Notes: generated by a model not told the origin, from the letters alone. Shown: positions 45,920 through 58,757, counted from the stretch's first letter. The stretch is 61,849 nucleotides of DNA from Holdemanella porci (GCF_019052655.1 NZ_JAHQVB010000006.1:1-61849), one strand, 5' to 3'. Numbers and translations: made by a program.

Positions 45920-46261
45920 CTACTTCTTCAAAAATCTTTTATTTATCCGATTTTGATTTTCTTTCATTTCATTTTTATTTTCTTCAAACAATTTATTTGC
46001 GTAGGCAGGTCGGACTATAATAATAAGATCATATCCCTCTTCAAATGTAAAAATATCATCTACTATACTACGAAGCTGTCTTTTCACTTTATTTCGACAG
46101 ACCGCATTTCCTAATTTTTTGCCAACACTGATTCCGACTCTTGCATGGTCTAGTTTACGTTTTTGAAAATAACAAACAAAAGACGACGACTTAACAAATT
46201 GTCGATTCTGGATGATGGAAGAAAACTCATAGTTTTTTAATACACGAAATTCTTTTTTCAT
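45920..46261 (-). CDS. rnpA: Ribonuclease P protein component
   Basis: 113 residues. Basic protein with the RNR motif GNAVCRNKVKRQLR (about 50-63) and the preceding VGISVGKKLGNAV. It assists the RNase P RNA in tRNA 5' maturation. It follows rpmH with an intervening terminator. Confidence 0.95.
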   Translation of the reverse strand: MKKEFRVLKNYEFSSIIQNRQFVKSSSFVCYFQKRKLDHARVGISVGKKLGNAVCRNKVKRQLRSIVDDIFTFEEGYDLIIIVRPAYANKLFEENKNEMKENQNRINKRFLKK

Positions 46262-46280
46262 GTTATTTCCCTATCCAGAC

Positions 46281-46305
46281 AAAAAAATCACCTAGCAGGT
46301 GATTT
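46281..46305 (-). terminator. Terminator between rpmH and rnpA
   Basis: Minus strand AAATCACCT/AGGTGATTT 9-bp stem with a 3-base loop, then four or more Us (46281-46284 plus stem tail). It should keep rnpA expression below that of rpmH. Confidence 0.8.
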
Positions 46306-46440
46306 CTATGCGGATAAAACCTTTCTGCCTTTCGCTCTTCTTCTAGAAAGAACGTTACGTCCACCAACAGTTGCCATACGAGCACGGAAGCCATGAACTT
46401 TTTGGTGTTTTCTCTTACTTGGCTGATATGTTCTTTTCAT
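46306..46440 (-). CDS. rpmH: Large ribosomal subunit protein bL34
   Basis: A 44-residue, very basic protein: [18 protein letters not shown] then [20 protein letters not shown], ending KVLSA. It matches bL34 over its full length. GAGGGGTG lies upstream of the ATG. It heads the rpmH-rnpA-yidC-jag block beside the origin, and has a strong promoter. Confidence 0.98.
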   Translation of the reverse strand: MKRTYQPSKRKHQKVHGFRARMATVGGRNVLSRRRAKGRKVLSA

Positions 46441-46496
46441 CTTGATTACACCCCTCAGTCTTCTTCTTCTAAATTTTCAAATAAGATTGCTCAAAC

Positions 46497-46526
46497 ATTA
46501 TAAACATAAATTAAAATGATTGTCAA
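46497..46526 (-). promoter_or_regulatory. Strong promoter of rpmH
   Basis: Minus strand TTGACA (46521-46526), 18 bases, TATAAT (46497-46502), both perfect consensus hexamers. Leader about 50 bases. Confidence 0.85.
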
Positions 46527-46585
46527 TAAAATAATTATTACTTATGCTTACTTTTAAGTATTTCATACGCTTTTTGAGTTAAACG

Positions 46586-47765
46586 CTACATAAATGGATA
46601 AACCGGTATATCAAATTCTCCTATCATTTCATTTATAGTTGGATTAAAGTTATCTTTAAATTTTGTCAATCCATCATCTAAAGATCCTTCTACACCACCC
46701 ATATTACTCCATAAACATCCTCTATCAAATGCCCAGTTAAAGTTTTCAACATATTCTTTATATTGAGGCATAAATTTTTTGAATCTTTCGTCCATTCCTG
46801 CATACAACATTTCACAAGTATTTCCATATTGAATACTAAGTATTCCTGCAATCGCAATCTCTTTATCTTCTTGACCAAATTCATCAAACAATTTCTTATA
46901 TTCATTAATATCTTTATTTACACTTTGCAATTAATCTTCTAAACGATGCAATTTCTTTTTAGCATTTTCAGATGTTGCAGCATTTCTTTTTCAAGCTGTA
47001 CCTTCTTTTCCTTTGCCTCTTTATCTAATTGATATACGTTACAAGTCGCTAAAAAGATGACGCTTCCTTCAGGACAATTTTCTAATAATGTCTTGAAATA
47101 TTCTTTATCTCTTAACGCAACGCCTTTTCTTGATTCCGTCAATTCTACAAGTCGGCTGAATTCATCTAGCAATTCACCTTGTCCATGAATAATTTGAACA
47201 TTTCTACGCTATGAATCCTTAATTAAACGTTTCGTATGTTTTGGCAATGTTTTCTCTATATTTTCATATGAATATACGTTCGATTGAAATCTAGCCTGTA
47301 CTGTATCCGCAATACTCATTGTATAGCCATGATGTATAGCTTTACAGCTTTTGAATATTTTTAAATATGTATCTGTATATTCATATCGATTTGTATTATA
47401 TGATTTTGAATCATAATCATTAACATGAATAGCTGGATCAAATTTAATAAAGATACAATGATCTTTTTTTTGCGACCTTTTTTTATTGATCAAAATAATA
47501 TTGAACAAGCACGTTATCCTTATAATCCATCATAGGACCTCTGGGTAAATAGTACATACAAAATGATAATGGCAATCTTTTTATCAATATTAAACCTGTT
47601 GCGACTAATACATTGTCTTTATACACACCTGTATACATATGATCCCAATTACTTTTTACTTTTGCTCAGTTATATCTTTGTGGTTAATTACAATATTCAT
47701 GCTTTTCTACAAATTCATCAAATTCTTCACGGTTTATCTCTTAAAAAAATAAATACGACATATCA
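46586..47765 (-). pseudogene. Decayed FemABX peptidyltransferase paralog
   Basis: Fragments in several frames align in order with the intact neighbour at 47819-49033. About 47742-47510: EEFDEFVEKHEYCN, MYTGVYKDNVLVATGL and YYLPRGP. About 47508-47209: DHCIFIKFDPAIHV, KSCKAIHHGY. 47172-46939: LVELTESRKGVALRDKEYF. 46930-46586: CEMLYAGMDERFKKF, SNMGGVEGSLDDGLTKFKDNF, NEMIGEFDIPVYPF. Stops and shifts occur at at least five places. It is a tandem duplicate that has lost function but is still recognisable over nearly full length, so loss is not ancient. Confidence 0.85.
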
Positions 47766-47818
47766 AATTCCATCCTTACTTGGATATAATAGATGGTCGT
47801 ACTTAGATCATGCTTAAA

Positions 47819-49033
47819 TTATTTGTGTTTTGCGTTTCTTTCCTTAATCTTCTTATAAAATTTAAATGCAACATTATACAATATTGAATTAACCGGAATA
47901 TCAAATTCACCAATGTATTCATTGATTCTAGGATGATATATTTCTTTAAAATCAACAAGTCCTCCCTTAAGAGTTCCTTCAATTCCACCCATATTACTTG
48001 TTTTACATCCAAGTTCAAAACATTTTTCCATTGTTTTATACCAAGTTAAATAGGGGCCCATCAAACGTTTAAAATCTTCATTCATTCCTGCATATAAAAT
48101 TTCTGATGTATGTCCATATTTTACGGTTAGTGTTCCACAAACACAGACTGTTTCACCATATGTTTTCACATCTTCTTCATATTTACTGATTTTCTTCTCT
48201 AATGAGTCTTTTAATTCTTCCAAGGTAAAACGTTTCTTCTTTGCGTTCTCTGGACAACTCTCTAAATCTAGTAAACACTGTTCATATCTTTCTTTTGTCT
48301 CTTTTAACATATCGTGGATATGGAAATAGGCTAAAGTGATAAATGCATCATCTGCATATGTATCTAGAAGTAATTCATAATACTCTTTTGTTCGTAAAAA
48401 AATTCCTTTTCTTTCCTCTGTACATTTCATGACTTTATCAAAGTCTTCCAATAATTCTTTGTGTCCAAATTGAATATCCAAATTTTGTTTCTGAGCAATT
48501 TTAATGTTCTTTTTCCCTTTTTTAGATAAATTGTCCATTCCAAAATCATCCGCATACTCTACCATATTGTATCTTGGTTGAATGGTTGTATCAAAATCTT
48601 TATTGAATCCATAATGAATGGCTTTACATGATTTAATATTTTCAAACTCTTCCTTATAATTAAATTCTTTTCTTTCTTCGTCTAAGTGGAAGCTTGAAAT
48701 TAAAATACTTGGATCAAATTTAATAAATAAACAATGTTCTTTTTTGGCAATTTTCTTTAATTCTGTAAAGTAAAAATTCAATAACTCTTTATTTTTATAA
48801 TCTAAAATTGGTCCTCTAGGCAAATAAAACATAGAAAAAGAAAGTGGTAATGGACGAATCAATACCAACCCGGCGGCTACTAATGTATCCTTTTCATAAA
48901 CCCCTGTATAAATGGAGTTCCAATTATTTTTTATATTTGACCATTTGTAGCTTTGAAGCAAACTACAACTAGGATGATTTTCTACAAAGTGATCGTATTC
49001 TTTTTGATTTATATTCGATTTAAAAATATACAT
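47819..49033 (-). CDS. FemABX family peptidoglycan cross-bridge aminoacyltransferase
   Basis: A 404-residue protein of the FemA/FemB/MurM type. These use aminoacyl-tRNA to add amino acids to lipid II for interpeptide bridges. Two GNAT-like halves are visible: PSCSLLQSYKWSNIKNNW and LVLIRPLPLSFSMFYLPRGPILD in the first, LYAGMNEDFKRLMGPYL and SNMGGIEGTLKGGLVDFKEIYHP in the second. A charged coiled-coil arm (about 245-290) lies between them, as in FemA. The amino acid added is unknown (Gly, Ala, Ser or Asx are possible). RBS AAAGGGG; promoter TATAAT at 49067-49072 on the minus strand. Confidence 0.92.
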   Translation of the reverse strand: MYIFKSNINQKEYDHFVENHPSCSLLQSYKWSNIKNNWNSIYTGVYEKDTLVAAGLVLIRPLPLSFSMFYLPRGPILDYKNKELLNFYFTELKKIAKKEHCLFIKFDPSILISSFHLDEERKEFNYKEEFENIKSCKAIHYGFNKDFDTTIQPRYNMVEYADDFGMDNLSKKGKKNIKIAQKQNLDIQFGHKELLEDFDKVMKCTEERKGIFLRTKEYYELLLDTYADDAFITLAYFHIHDMLKETKERYEQCLLDLESCPENAKKKRFTLEELKDSLEKKISKYEEDVKTYGETVCVCGTLTVKYGHTSEILYAGMNEDFKRLMGPYLTWYKTMEKCFELGCKTSNMGGIEGTLKGGLVDFKEIYHPRINEYIGEFDIPVNSILYNVAFKFYKKIKERNAKHK

Positions 49034-49430
49034 ATACTTTTATACCCCTTTATATTCCTACACTTCATTATAACATTTTATTAGTTTTACACAAAATGGT
49101 CTATATATTATCCACATATTATATATATGGATCTGCATTCTATTTTATTTTAATTCAAAATATACATATAAAATGTATATAAAATCATAAGTTATACAGT
49201 GGATAAAGACATTCTAAATCCATGCTCTGTATAACTTGGGAAAAGTCATTGAGAGCCTTTGTTTATCAATAATTCGCTATGTATTTAATATGAATATAAA
49301 GTGAGTTATCCCGATTTTGTTCATTTTTTTTGCACATAAGTCCACATTGGGAAAAGATTTATCCCAAAAGAATAAATGGGGATAAGTGTAAAAATCGTGT
49401 ATAATAGTAATACTGCAAGGAGGTTTTACT
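49034..49430. other. oriC, upstream DnaA-box cluster
   Basis: A 397-base AT-rich gap before dnaA. It holds a perfect DnaA box TTATCCACA (49108-49116, plus), a one-mismatch box on the minus strand (TTATCCACT, 49198-49206), TTATACAGA on the minus strand (49226-49234), and near matches TTATACAGT (49192-49200), TTATCCCGA (about 49306) and TTATCCCAA (about 49362). GGGGATAAG lies next to the dnaA -10 (TATAAT, 49400-49405), suggesting autorepression. The minus-strand FemABX promoter is at 49067-49072. Confidence 0.85.
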
Positions 49431-50798
49431 ATGTCTACCATGTCTTATACATCGATATGGAATGAAACTTTACAAAAGATACAAGAATCCAACTATTTTG
49501 ATAGTCATACATTCAATTCATGGATTTCAAAAACAACTCTATTTAAAATAGAGGATAATATAGCTTATGTAGCCTATCGTTCTACAATCACTTTTAGTAT
49601 TTTAAAGAAACAGAAAGAAAAAGAACTGTTTGAATCCACTTTAAGTGAGGTATGGGGCGATACATTAACAATTCAGTTTATTCACCAAAGAGAAATGGAA
49701 AAAATGATGCCTGAAGAGGTTGTCAAACAAAGAACGAATGTTTTATTAGAAAATAAATTCAATCCTTCTTATACATTTGAAAATTTTGTCGAAGGTAATT
49801 CTAATGCGGAGGCTTATGCCGCATGTTTAGCTTGTTGTACACAAACGACTTCACATCTTTTTAATCCACTTATGTTATATGGTAATTCTGGCTTAGGTAA
49901 AACCCATTTACTACATGCGATGGGAAATTATCTAGCTAAGGAACATCCTGAATGTAAAGTCATCTACATGTATAGTGGTGATTTAGTTTCTTTATTGATT
50001 GAAGCTATGAAAACCAAAAATGTTCATGGCAATACTGTAGAAAGAGTAAAAGAACAACTTTTAGATTGTGATTATTTTTTGATTGATGATATTCAAAATT
50101 TGCAGCAACATTCTAGCAGTCAGGAAATCTTCTTCACTGTCTATAATCAGTTGATTCAAAAGAACACACAGATTATTATCACAAGTGATATGCATCCTAG
50201 TGAAATTAGTGGATTACAGTCTCGTTTAATTTCACGCTTTGTTTCTGGGCTTACAATCAGTATTTCTAAACCGGAATTTGAAACAAGTAAAGCAATTTTA
50301 AAGAAAAAAATCGAGGGACGTGAAGAAAGTGTAAACATGAGTGAAGATGTTATTGATTATTTGGCTGGTAAATATTCAAATGACGTCAGAAATCTAGAAG
50401 GTACTTTAAATCGCTTAATTTTTAATGCAACTTTATTCAATCCAGATGTAATTGACATGGATTTTGCGCGTAAAGTGCTTATTAAAGAGCCTATTGTATC
50501 GCAATCGGATGAATTGACAATCAAAAAGATTAAAAAAGCTGTTACTCGCTTCTATGGCCTTTCTTATAAAGATTTAGAGGGAAAATGTCGTCAAAAATTT
50601 ATCGCAAATGCACGTCATATTTGTGTTTATTTATCCAGAGACTTGCTTCATAAATCTTATGTATCTATCGGCCAAGAATTAGGTGGTAGAGACCATACTA
50701 CAATCTCTAGTTCGTATGAGCGTGCTAAGAAATTGATTCAAAAAGATGAAGCTTTTAAAGCAGCTGTTGAAAAAATTCGTAGCACTTTGGATTCTTAA
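49431..50798 (+). CDS. dnaA: Chromosomal replication initiator DnaA
   Basis: 455 residues. Domain I (1-80), a very short linker domain II (about 85-105), AAA+ domain III with Walker A GNSGLGKT (151-158), Walker B FLIDDIQNL, sensor LISRFVSGL, and domain IV with the DNA-binding signature SIGQELGGRDHTTISSS (about 412-428). It melts the origin and recruits the helicase. RBS AAGGAGG. Confidence 0.98.
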   Translation: MSTMSYTSIWNETLQKIQESNYFDSHTFNSWISKTTLFKIEDNIAYVAYRSTITFSILKKQKEKELFESTLSEVWGDTLTIQFIHQREMEKMMPEEVVKQRTNVLLENKFNPSYTFENFVEGNSNAEAYAACLACCTQTTSHLFNPLMLYGNSGLGKTHLLHAMGNYLAKEHPECKVIYMYSGDLVSLLIEAMKTKNVHGNTVERVKEQLLDCDYFLIDDIQNLQQHSSSQEIFFTVYNQLIQKNTQIIITSDMHPSEISGLQSRLISRFVSGLTISISKPEFETSKAILKKKIEGREESVNMSEDVIDYLAGKYSNDVRNLEGTLNRLIFNATLFNPDVIDMDFARKVLIKEPIVSQSDELTIKKIKKAVTRFYGLSYKDLEGKCRQKFIANARHICVYLSRDLLHKSYVSIGQELGGRDHTTISSSYERAKKLIQKDEAFKAAVEKIRSTLDS

Positions 50799-50943
50799 TT
50801 TATACACTGTATTCCTCATGGAATCCACACCCTAAAAATTAGCATAGAGTAGGTATTTTAAAGGGTCTGTGCAATTTTTACACACTTATACAGTCCCTTA
50901 TATTATAATTTATATATAAATATATTAATAAAAGGAGGATTTT
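50799..50943. other. oriC, downstream box cluster and putative unwinding element
   Basis: Between dnaA and dnaN. One-mismatch box TTATACACT (50800-50808) and TTATACAGT (50886-50894) are followed by an extremely AT-rich run with no G or C for about 30 bases (about 50900-50935). This bipartite layout around dnaA resembles Bacillus. The dnaN RBS AAAGGAGG ends the segment. Confidence 0.7.
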
Positions 50944-52062
50944 ATGCATTTTTCTATTGATCGAAAATATTTTTATGACAAGCTATCTATTGTTTCTAGA
51001 GCTATTAGTGTCTTTTCTCCATTGCCTGCACTATCAGGTATTTGTATTGATTTAAAAGATGGTTCAATGATTTTAACTGGTAGTGATTCAAATATATCCA
51101 TTCGTACTGTAATTGTTCCTGGTGAATTGAATAATTTAGATATTGAAGAAGAAGGATCTATTATTATTGATTCTAAGTATTTGTTAGAAATTGTTCGTAA
51201 GTTGGATTGTAAAAATATTGAAATTGAAGTAATTGACTACTCTTTAGTTCGTATTTCTAGTGATAATGGTCAATTTAATTTAAATGGTATTCGTTCTAAT
51301 GAATATCCTGATATTGATTTTACACAACCTAATCATCATTTTGTATTGAAGGCAACAGATTTAAAATCTATTGTTTCTCAAACTGCATTTGCGTGCAGCG
51401 ATAAAGATCAACGTCCAGTATTAACAGGAGTAAACTTCAATTCACAAGGTAATATGTTGTATTGTTCTGGAACAGACTCATATCGTTTAGCTAGAAAAAC
51501 AATTGAATTGAATTCAAGTCAAGATTTTAATATCACAATTCCTAGTAAATCTTTAACTGAGGTTGTTCGTTCTGTTTCGGATGATGATACAATCGATATT
51601 TATGCAGATTCTAAAAAAGCACAGTTTGTATTTGATAAAACAATTATCCAAACTCGTTTGATTGATGGAACTTTCCCAGATGTACAAAGAATTATTCCTA
51701 CAAGTTGTGTATCTAAGATGTTGGTGGATTCATATGAAATTGCAGGTACAATTGATCGTACTAACTTCATTCGTAATGATAAAGTACATTTAATAAAATT
51801 GGAATGTTCAACTGCAGAAACTCATGTTAAGACGTATTCAAGTGAAATTGGAAACTCTGATGAAGTATTGACTAAGTGTGAATATGAAGGAGAAGATATT
51901 TCATTGACATGTAATGGTACATATATGTTGGATGCGATCAAGGCATTGGGATGCGAAAAAGTATTAATTGAATTTTCTGGATTTATGAAGCCTATCAAGG
52001 TATCAAATCCGGAAGATGCTTCAGTCTTAATGATTTTAGTGCCAATTCGTAGTTATGATTAA
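50944..52062 (+). CDS. dnaN: DNA polymerase III beta sliding clamp
   Basis: 372 residues in three clamp repeats: MHFSIDRKYFYDKLSIVSRAIS at the N-terminus, RPVLTGVNF with SYRLARK in the second, DRTNFIRNDKVHLIKL and MILVPIRSYD at the C-terminus. It encircles DNA and tethers Pol III. Length normal. Confidence 0.97.
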   Translation: MHFSIDRKYFYDKLSIVSRAISVFSPLPALSGICIDLKDGSMILTGSDSNISIRTVIVPGELNNLDIEEEGSIIIDSKYLLEIVRKLDCKNIEIEVIDYSLVRISSDNGQFNLNGIRSNEYPDIDFTQPNHHFVLKATDLKSIVSQTAFACSDKDQRPVLTGVNFNSQGNMLYCSGTDSYRLARKTIELNSSQDFNITIPSKSLTEVVRSVSDDDTIDIYADSKKAQFVFDKTIIQTRLIDGTFPDVQRIIPTSCVSKMLVDSYEIAGTIDRTNFIRNDKVHLIKLECSTAETHVKTYSSEIGNSDEVLTKCEYEGEDISLTCNGTYMLDAIKALGCEKVLIEFSGFMKPIKVSNPEDASVLMILVPIRSYD

Positions 52063-52070
52063 AGAAAATG

Positions 52071-52102
52071 CCGTTTAAACTCGTTTTAAACGGTTTCTTT
52101 TT
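52071..52102 (+). terminator. Terminator after dnaN
   Basis: CCGTTTAAA (52071-52079) / TTTAAACGG (52085-52093), 5-base loop, followed by TTTCTTTTT. Confidence 0.85.
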
Positions 52103-52143
52103 ATATCGGTATCTCTGTACGCATAGCTATTTATGTCGTTTTA

Positions 52144-52152
52144 TGATATAAT
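52144..52152 (+). promoter_or_regulatory. Extended -10 promoter of yaaA-recF-gyrB-gyrA
   Basis: TG-A-TATAAT with consensus hexamer at 52147-52152. No -35 at correct spacing. The gene RBS (AAAAGAGG) follows. Confidence 0.6.
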
Positions 52153-52176
52153 TATAGTGCGAAAAGAGGTATTTTC

Positions 52177-52376
52177 ATGGAATTTGAACTTAAAGATGAG
52201 TATATTACATTAGCACAATTGCTGAAAGCTTGCGATGTTGTCTATAGTGGTGGACAGGCCAAGGAATATTTAGCAAACATGGAAGTATTAGTCAACGGCG
52301 TTAATGAAAATCGTCGTGGAAAAAAGATCTACCATGGAGATATTGTAGAAACTAATGGAATAAGGATTGAAGTGAA

Positions 52377-52380
<4 letters not shown>
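52177..52380 (+). CDS. yaaA: S4-domain protein YaaA
   Basis: 67 residues. A small S4-like RNA-binding domain: YITLAQLLKACDVVYSGGQAKEYLANMEVLVNGVNENRRGKKI. This is the conserved gene between dnaN and recF in Firmicutes. It overlaps recF by four bases. Exact role not known. Confidence 0.9.
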
Positions 52381-55420
<3,040 letters not shown>

Positions 55421-55432
55421 TAGGAGGTCCTT

Positions 55433-57901
55433 ATGGAAGAAGAAAATAAGCGATATGACTATGTAGAAGATGTTGAAATATCCAAAGAAATGCGTACAGC
55501 CTTTCTAGATTATTCAATGTCTGTTATTGTTTCACGTGCATTACCAGATGTTCGTGATGGTATGAAACCAGTTCATCGTCGTATTTTGCATGCGATGAAT
55601 CAATTGGGAATTACTTCAGGTGTTGCACATAAAAAGAGTGCACGTATTGTTGGTGAAGTTATTGGTAAGTATCACCCTCATGGGGATACAGCTGTATATG
55701 ATGCGATGGTTCGTATGGCCCAGGATTTCTCTTATCGATATCCATTAGTGGATGGTCATGGAAACTTTGGTTCTCTAGATGGAGATGGAGCTGCGGCAAT
55801 GCGTTATACGGAAGCTCGTATGTCAAAAATCTCTATGGAGATGCTGCGTGATATTCAAAAGGATACGGTTGATTTTATTCCAAACTATGATGGAGAAGAA
55901 AGCGAACCGGTTGTGCTGCCTAGTCGTATTCCAAACTTGTTGATCAATGGTGCTGTGGGTATTGCGGTTGGTATGGCAACAAATATTCCACCTCATAATT
56001 TATCAGAAACAATTCAAGCCATTTTTGCGGTAATGGATGATCCGGATATTACAGTTCCTCAATTAATGGAAGTAATTAAAGGACCAGACTTCCCTACTGG
56101 AGGAATCATTTTGGGTCGTAAAGGTATTCGTCAAGCATTTGAAACAGGACGTGGATCCATTATGATTCGTTCTAAGTATCGTGTTGAAGAATTATCAAAC
56201 GGAAAGAAACAGATTATTTTCTATGAAATTCCTTATCAGGTCAATAAGGCAAACTTAATTACTAAAATGGCTTCTTTAATTCGTGATAAAGCAATTCAAG
56301 GTGTTACTTATTTAAACGATGAAAGTAACCGTGAAGGTATTCGTATTGTAATGGAGCTAAAGAAGGATGCGCAGGAAGAAGTAATTTTAAATCAGTTGTT
56401 TAGATTAACACCACTTCAAACTTCATTTGGTATCAATATGTTGGCACTTGAAAATGGTCGTCCTAAACAATTACCTTTAAAAGATATTATTCATGATTAT
56501 ATTGATCATCAGGTTGATGTAGTTGTAAGAAAAACACAGTTTGAGTTAAAGAAAGCACAAGATCGTGCACATATCTTAGAAGGTTTACGAATTGCGATGG
56601 ATCATATCGATGAAGTTATTCATATGATTCGTAGTTCTAAAAAAGATGAGGCCGGTTTATCTCAAGATTTATGTGATGCGTTTGGATTGAGCATGATTCA
56701 AGCTAAAGCTATCTTGGCAATGCAGTTAAGAAGATTATCTGGATTGGAACGAGATAAGATTGAAAATGAATATCAACAATTATTATTGACGATTGAAGAT
56801 TTGAAGGATATCTTGGCAAATCATGATCGTGTTCTTCAAATCATTCGTGATGATTTAACTGAAATTGATCAGAAATATGGTGATGAAAGAAGAACTGAAA
56901 TTAGTGATGCTTCTGTTGATATGGAAGATGAAGACTTAATTCCAGTGGAAGATGTAATTATCACATTAACTGAGTCTGGATATATTAAGCGTCAGCTTGT
57001 AGATACATATCGTGCTCAAAATCGCGGTGGTCGTGGAATCAAATCATTGACATTAAATGAAGAGGATTCTATCGATACTATGATTTCGATGTCGACACAT
57101 GATTTCTTGTTGTTGTTTACAGATAAGGGTCGTGTATATCGATTAAAAGGATACAATGTTCCAAGTGGATCTAGAACATCTAAAGGTATTCCAATTGTGA
57201 ATTTAATGACTTTGGAAAAAGGTGAAAAAGTTAATGTTCTTGTAGCTGTTCCTAAGGATGATGAAAGTGAAACATTATTATTCGTTACAAAGAATGGTAT
57301 TGTGAAACGTACATCTGTATCTGAATTTGAAAATATCAATCGTAATGGTAAGATTGCGATTAGTTTAAAACCAGATGATGAATTGCGTTTTGTGAAATTA
57401 ACTACAGGACAAGATGAAGTAATTATCTCTGGATCAAATGGTAAAGCTGTTCGATTCAATGAAGATCAAGTTCGTATCATGGGACGTAGTGCAAGCGGTG
57501 TATTAGGATTCAATTGTGATGGCAGTGAAGTTGTAGGTGCTGCACTATCAAGTGAAGGAGACACAGTTCTTGTTGTTTCTGAAAATGGATATGGTAAGCG
57601 TAGTAAGTTCGAAGATTATCGTTTGACTTCTCGTGGTAAAAAAGGTGTTAGCACAATTAATATCACAGAAAAGACAGGTAAGCTAATGTGTATGCGTGCG
57701 GTTACTGGTAAAGAAGATGCGATGATTGTTGCGAGTGATGGAATCATGATCCGTGTAGCTTTAGAGAATGTAGGAATCTACGGAAGAAATACACAAGGTG
57801 TAAGATTGATCAACTTAAATGGAGATGCGAAAGTAACGCGTATGACATTGGTGGATCATGAAGAGCCTGAAGCAGAATCAGAAGAAAACACAGAAGAATA
57901 A
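55433..57901 (+). CDS. gyrA: DNA gyrase subunit A
   Basis: 822 residues. The quinolone-resistance region and active Tyr are in [20 protein letters not shown] and [11 protein letters not shown]. Position 83-equivalent is Thr (GDTAV), an unusual residue relative to Ser in E. coli but found in several species. The C-terminal beta-pinwheel contains the GyrA-box-like [11 protein letters not shown]. It supercoils DNA with GyrB. A near-parS sequence lies in its 5' part (55529-55544). Confidence 0.97.
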   Translation: MEEENKRYDYVEDVEISKEMRTAFLDYSMSVIVSRALPDVRDGMKPVHRRILHAMNQLGITSGVAHKKSARIVGEVIGKYHPHGDTAVYDAMVRMAQDFSYRYPLVDGHGNFGSLDGDGAAAMRYTEARMSKISMEMLRDIQKDTVDFIPNYDGEESEPVVLPSRIPNLLINGAVGIAVGMATNIPPHNLSETIQAIFAVMDDPDITVPQLMEVIKGPDFPTGGIILGRKGIRQAFETGRGSIMIRSKYRVEELSNGKKQIIFYEIPYQVNKANLITKMASLIRDKAIQGVTYLNDESNREGIRIVMELKKDAQEEVILNQLFRLTPLQTSFGINMLALENGRPKQLPLKDIIHDYIDHQVDVVVRKTQFELKKAQDRAHILEGLRIAMDHIDEVIHMIRSSKKDEAGLSQDLCDAFGLSMIQAKAILAMQLRRLSGLERDKIENEYQQLLLTIEDLKDILANHDRVLQIIRDDLTEIDQKYGDERRTEISDASVDMEDEDLIPVEDVIITLTESGYIKRQLVDTYRAQNRGGRGIKSLTLNEEDSIDTMISMSTHDFLLLFTDKGRVYRLKGYNVPSGSRTSKGIPIVNLMTLEKGEKVNVLVAVPKDDESETLLFVTKNGIVKRTSVSEFENINRNGKIAISLKPDDELRFVKLTTGQDEVIISGSNGKAVRFNEDQVRIMGRSASGVLGFNCDGSEVVGAALSSEGDTVLVVSENGYGKRSKFEDYRLTSRGKKGVSTINITEKTGKLMCMRAVTGKEDAMIVASDGIMIRVALENVGIYGRNTQGVRLINLNGDAKVTRMTLVDHEEPEAESEENTEE

Positions 57902-57908
57902 AGCATGC

Positions 57909-57940
57909 AAGGAGTAAAATTATGATTTTACTCCTTTTTC
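57909..57940 (+). terminator. Terminator of the gyr operon
   Basis: A 12-bp stem AAGGAGTAAAAT (57909-57920) / ATTTTACTCCTT (57925-57936), loop TATG, then TTTC. Confidence 0.88.
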
Positions 57941-58102
57941 ATATGATAAATCAGATAGAAATAATCCAAATATATAATGTAGACAAAAAAAGAGTGAAAA
58001 ATGTAAATATAATAGATATGCAAATTCTCACTGTTTGCGTTGAAAAATAATCAGTGGAATGAATAAGTCGCAAATATAATCTGCAATTTTGATGTATACA
58101 AA

Positions 58103-58419
58103 ATGGAAAGTTGTAGACAAGATAGAACTGTAGATATAATTGCTTTCGTATATATGATCTTTGTCGCTGCATGTATTTATATTTCTGGTCATGAAAATAT
58201 TATAGGTTCTTTATGTACTGTAGATGTTTTTGTGATATCTGTAATTGGCTTATATTATTTGTATTATACAGAAACATCAAAACGAATTTTTGCTTTCTTT
58301 TCTCTACTAGGCTTACTATTATTCATTTAGTTTTACTGTTTATAGGAATGGATTACAGATGGATTTCTTATATTTTGATACTTTATATCGTCGTAACATT
58401 AAATATGATTTGTAGATAA
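58103..58419 (+). pseudogene. Possible frameshifted small membrane protein
   Basis: Two overlapping frames read as one hydrophobic protein. The first (58103-58330) has helices VDIIAFVYMIFVAACIYIS and CTVDVFVISVIGLYYLYY. The second (58213-58419) picks up near 58310 with IHLVLLFIGMD and WISYILILYIVVTLNMIC. A frameshift around 58300-58315 would join them into about 105 residues and four helices. No strong RBS precedes the ATG at 58103. It may equally be chance AT-rich coding. I do not recognise a family. The remainder of 57941-58470 shows nothing I can assign. Confidence 0.3.
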
Positions 58420-58472
58420 GTAGAATCATATGATAAATCCGATTTAATGTGGCTATTTCACAGAATAAGCGG

Positions 58473-58502
58473 TTGACTTTAGCTTTGTATTAATGGTATA
58501 AA
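58473..58502 (+). promoter_or_regulatory. Promoter of the serS transcript
   Basis: TTGACT (58473-58478), 18 bases, TATAAA (58497-58502). Confidence 0.65.
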
Positions 58503-58508
58503 TGTGTT

Positions 58509-58742
58509 GAAAACAAAGATAAGGATAAGTAGATTATTCCATATATTAATTAGAGACAGTATGGCTGGTGAAAATACTGATATGAATAATTGAATAGCAC
58601 CTTAGAGTGATTGAATGAAATTAGTAGTTTGATCCGGTACATACCGTTATCATGTTAAGAGATCGTATATGTATATATATGGTAAAAAGGGTGGCAACGC
58701 GAGACATCGTCCCTTTATGGGTGCGAGTGTCTCTTTTTTTAT
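58509..58742 (+). promoter_or_regulatory. T-box leader of serS, tRNA-Ser specific
   Basis: ATAAGTAG (specifier-loop 5' side), GGCTGGTGAAAA (apical GGTG), GAA-T-AGC-A-CCTT with specifier AGC (58596-58598), the T-box AGGGTGGCAACGCGAGA (58688-58704) and the terminator GAGACA...TGTCTC (58701-58733) with seven Ts. The T-box UGGC fits the discriminator G of tRNA-Ser. Uncharged tRNA-Ser promotes read-through into serS. Confidence 0.95.
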
Positions 58743-58757
58743 GCAGAGGAGGATATC

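Noticed and set aside
47563..47817. 84-residue plus-strand frame
   Set aside because: It is the reverse strand of the decayed FemABX gene and has no RBS or family features.
57016..57459. 147-residue open frame antisense to gyrA
   Set aside because: It lies fully inside the well-conserved gyrA coding region, has no ribosome site, and its composition is that expected of a reversed reading frame.
57951..58172. 73-residue minus-strand frame after gyrA
   Set aside because: Composition (Ile/Phe/Tyr/Ser with no regular pattern) and lack of RBS point to chance in AT-rich DNA.
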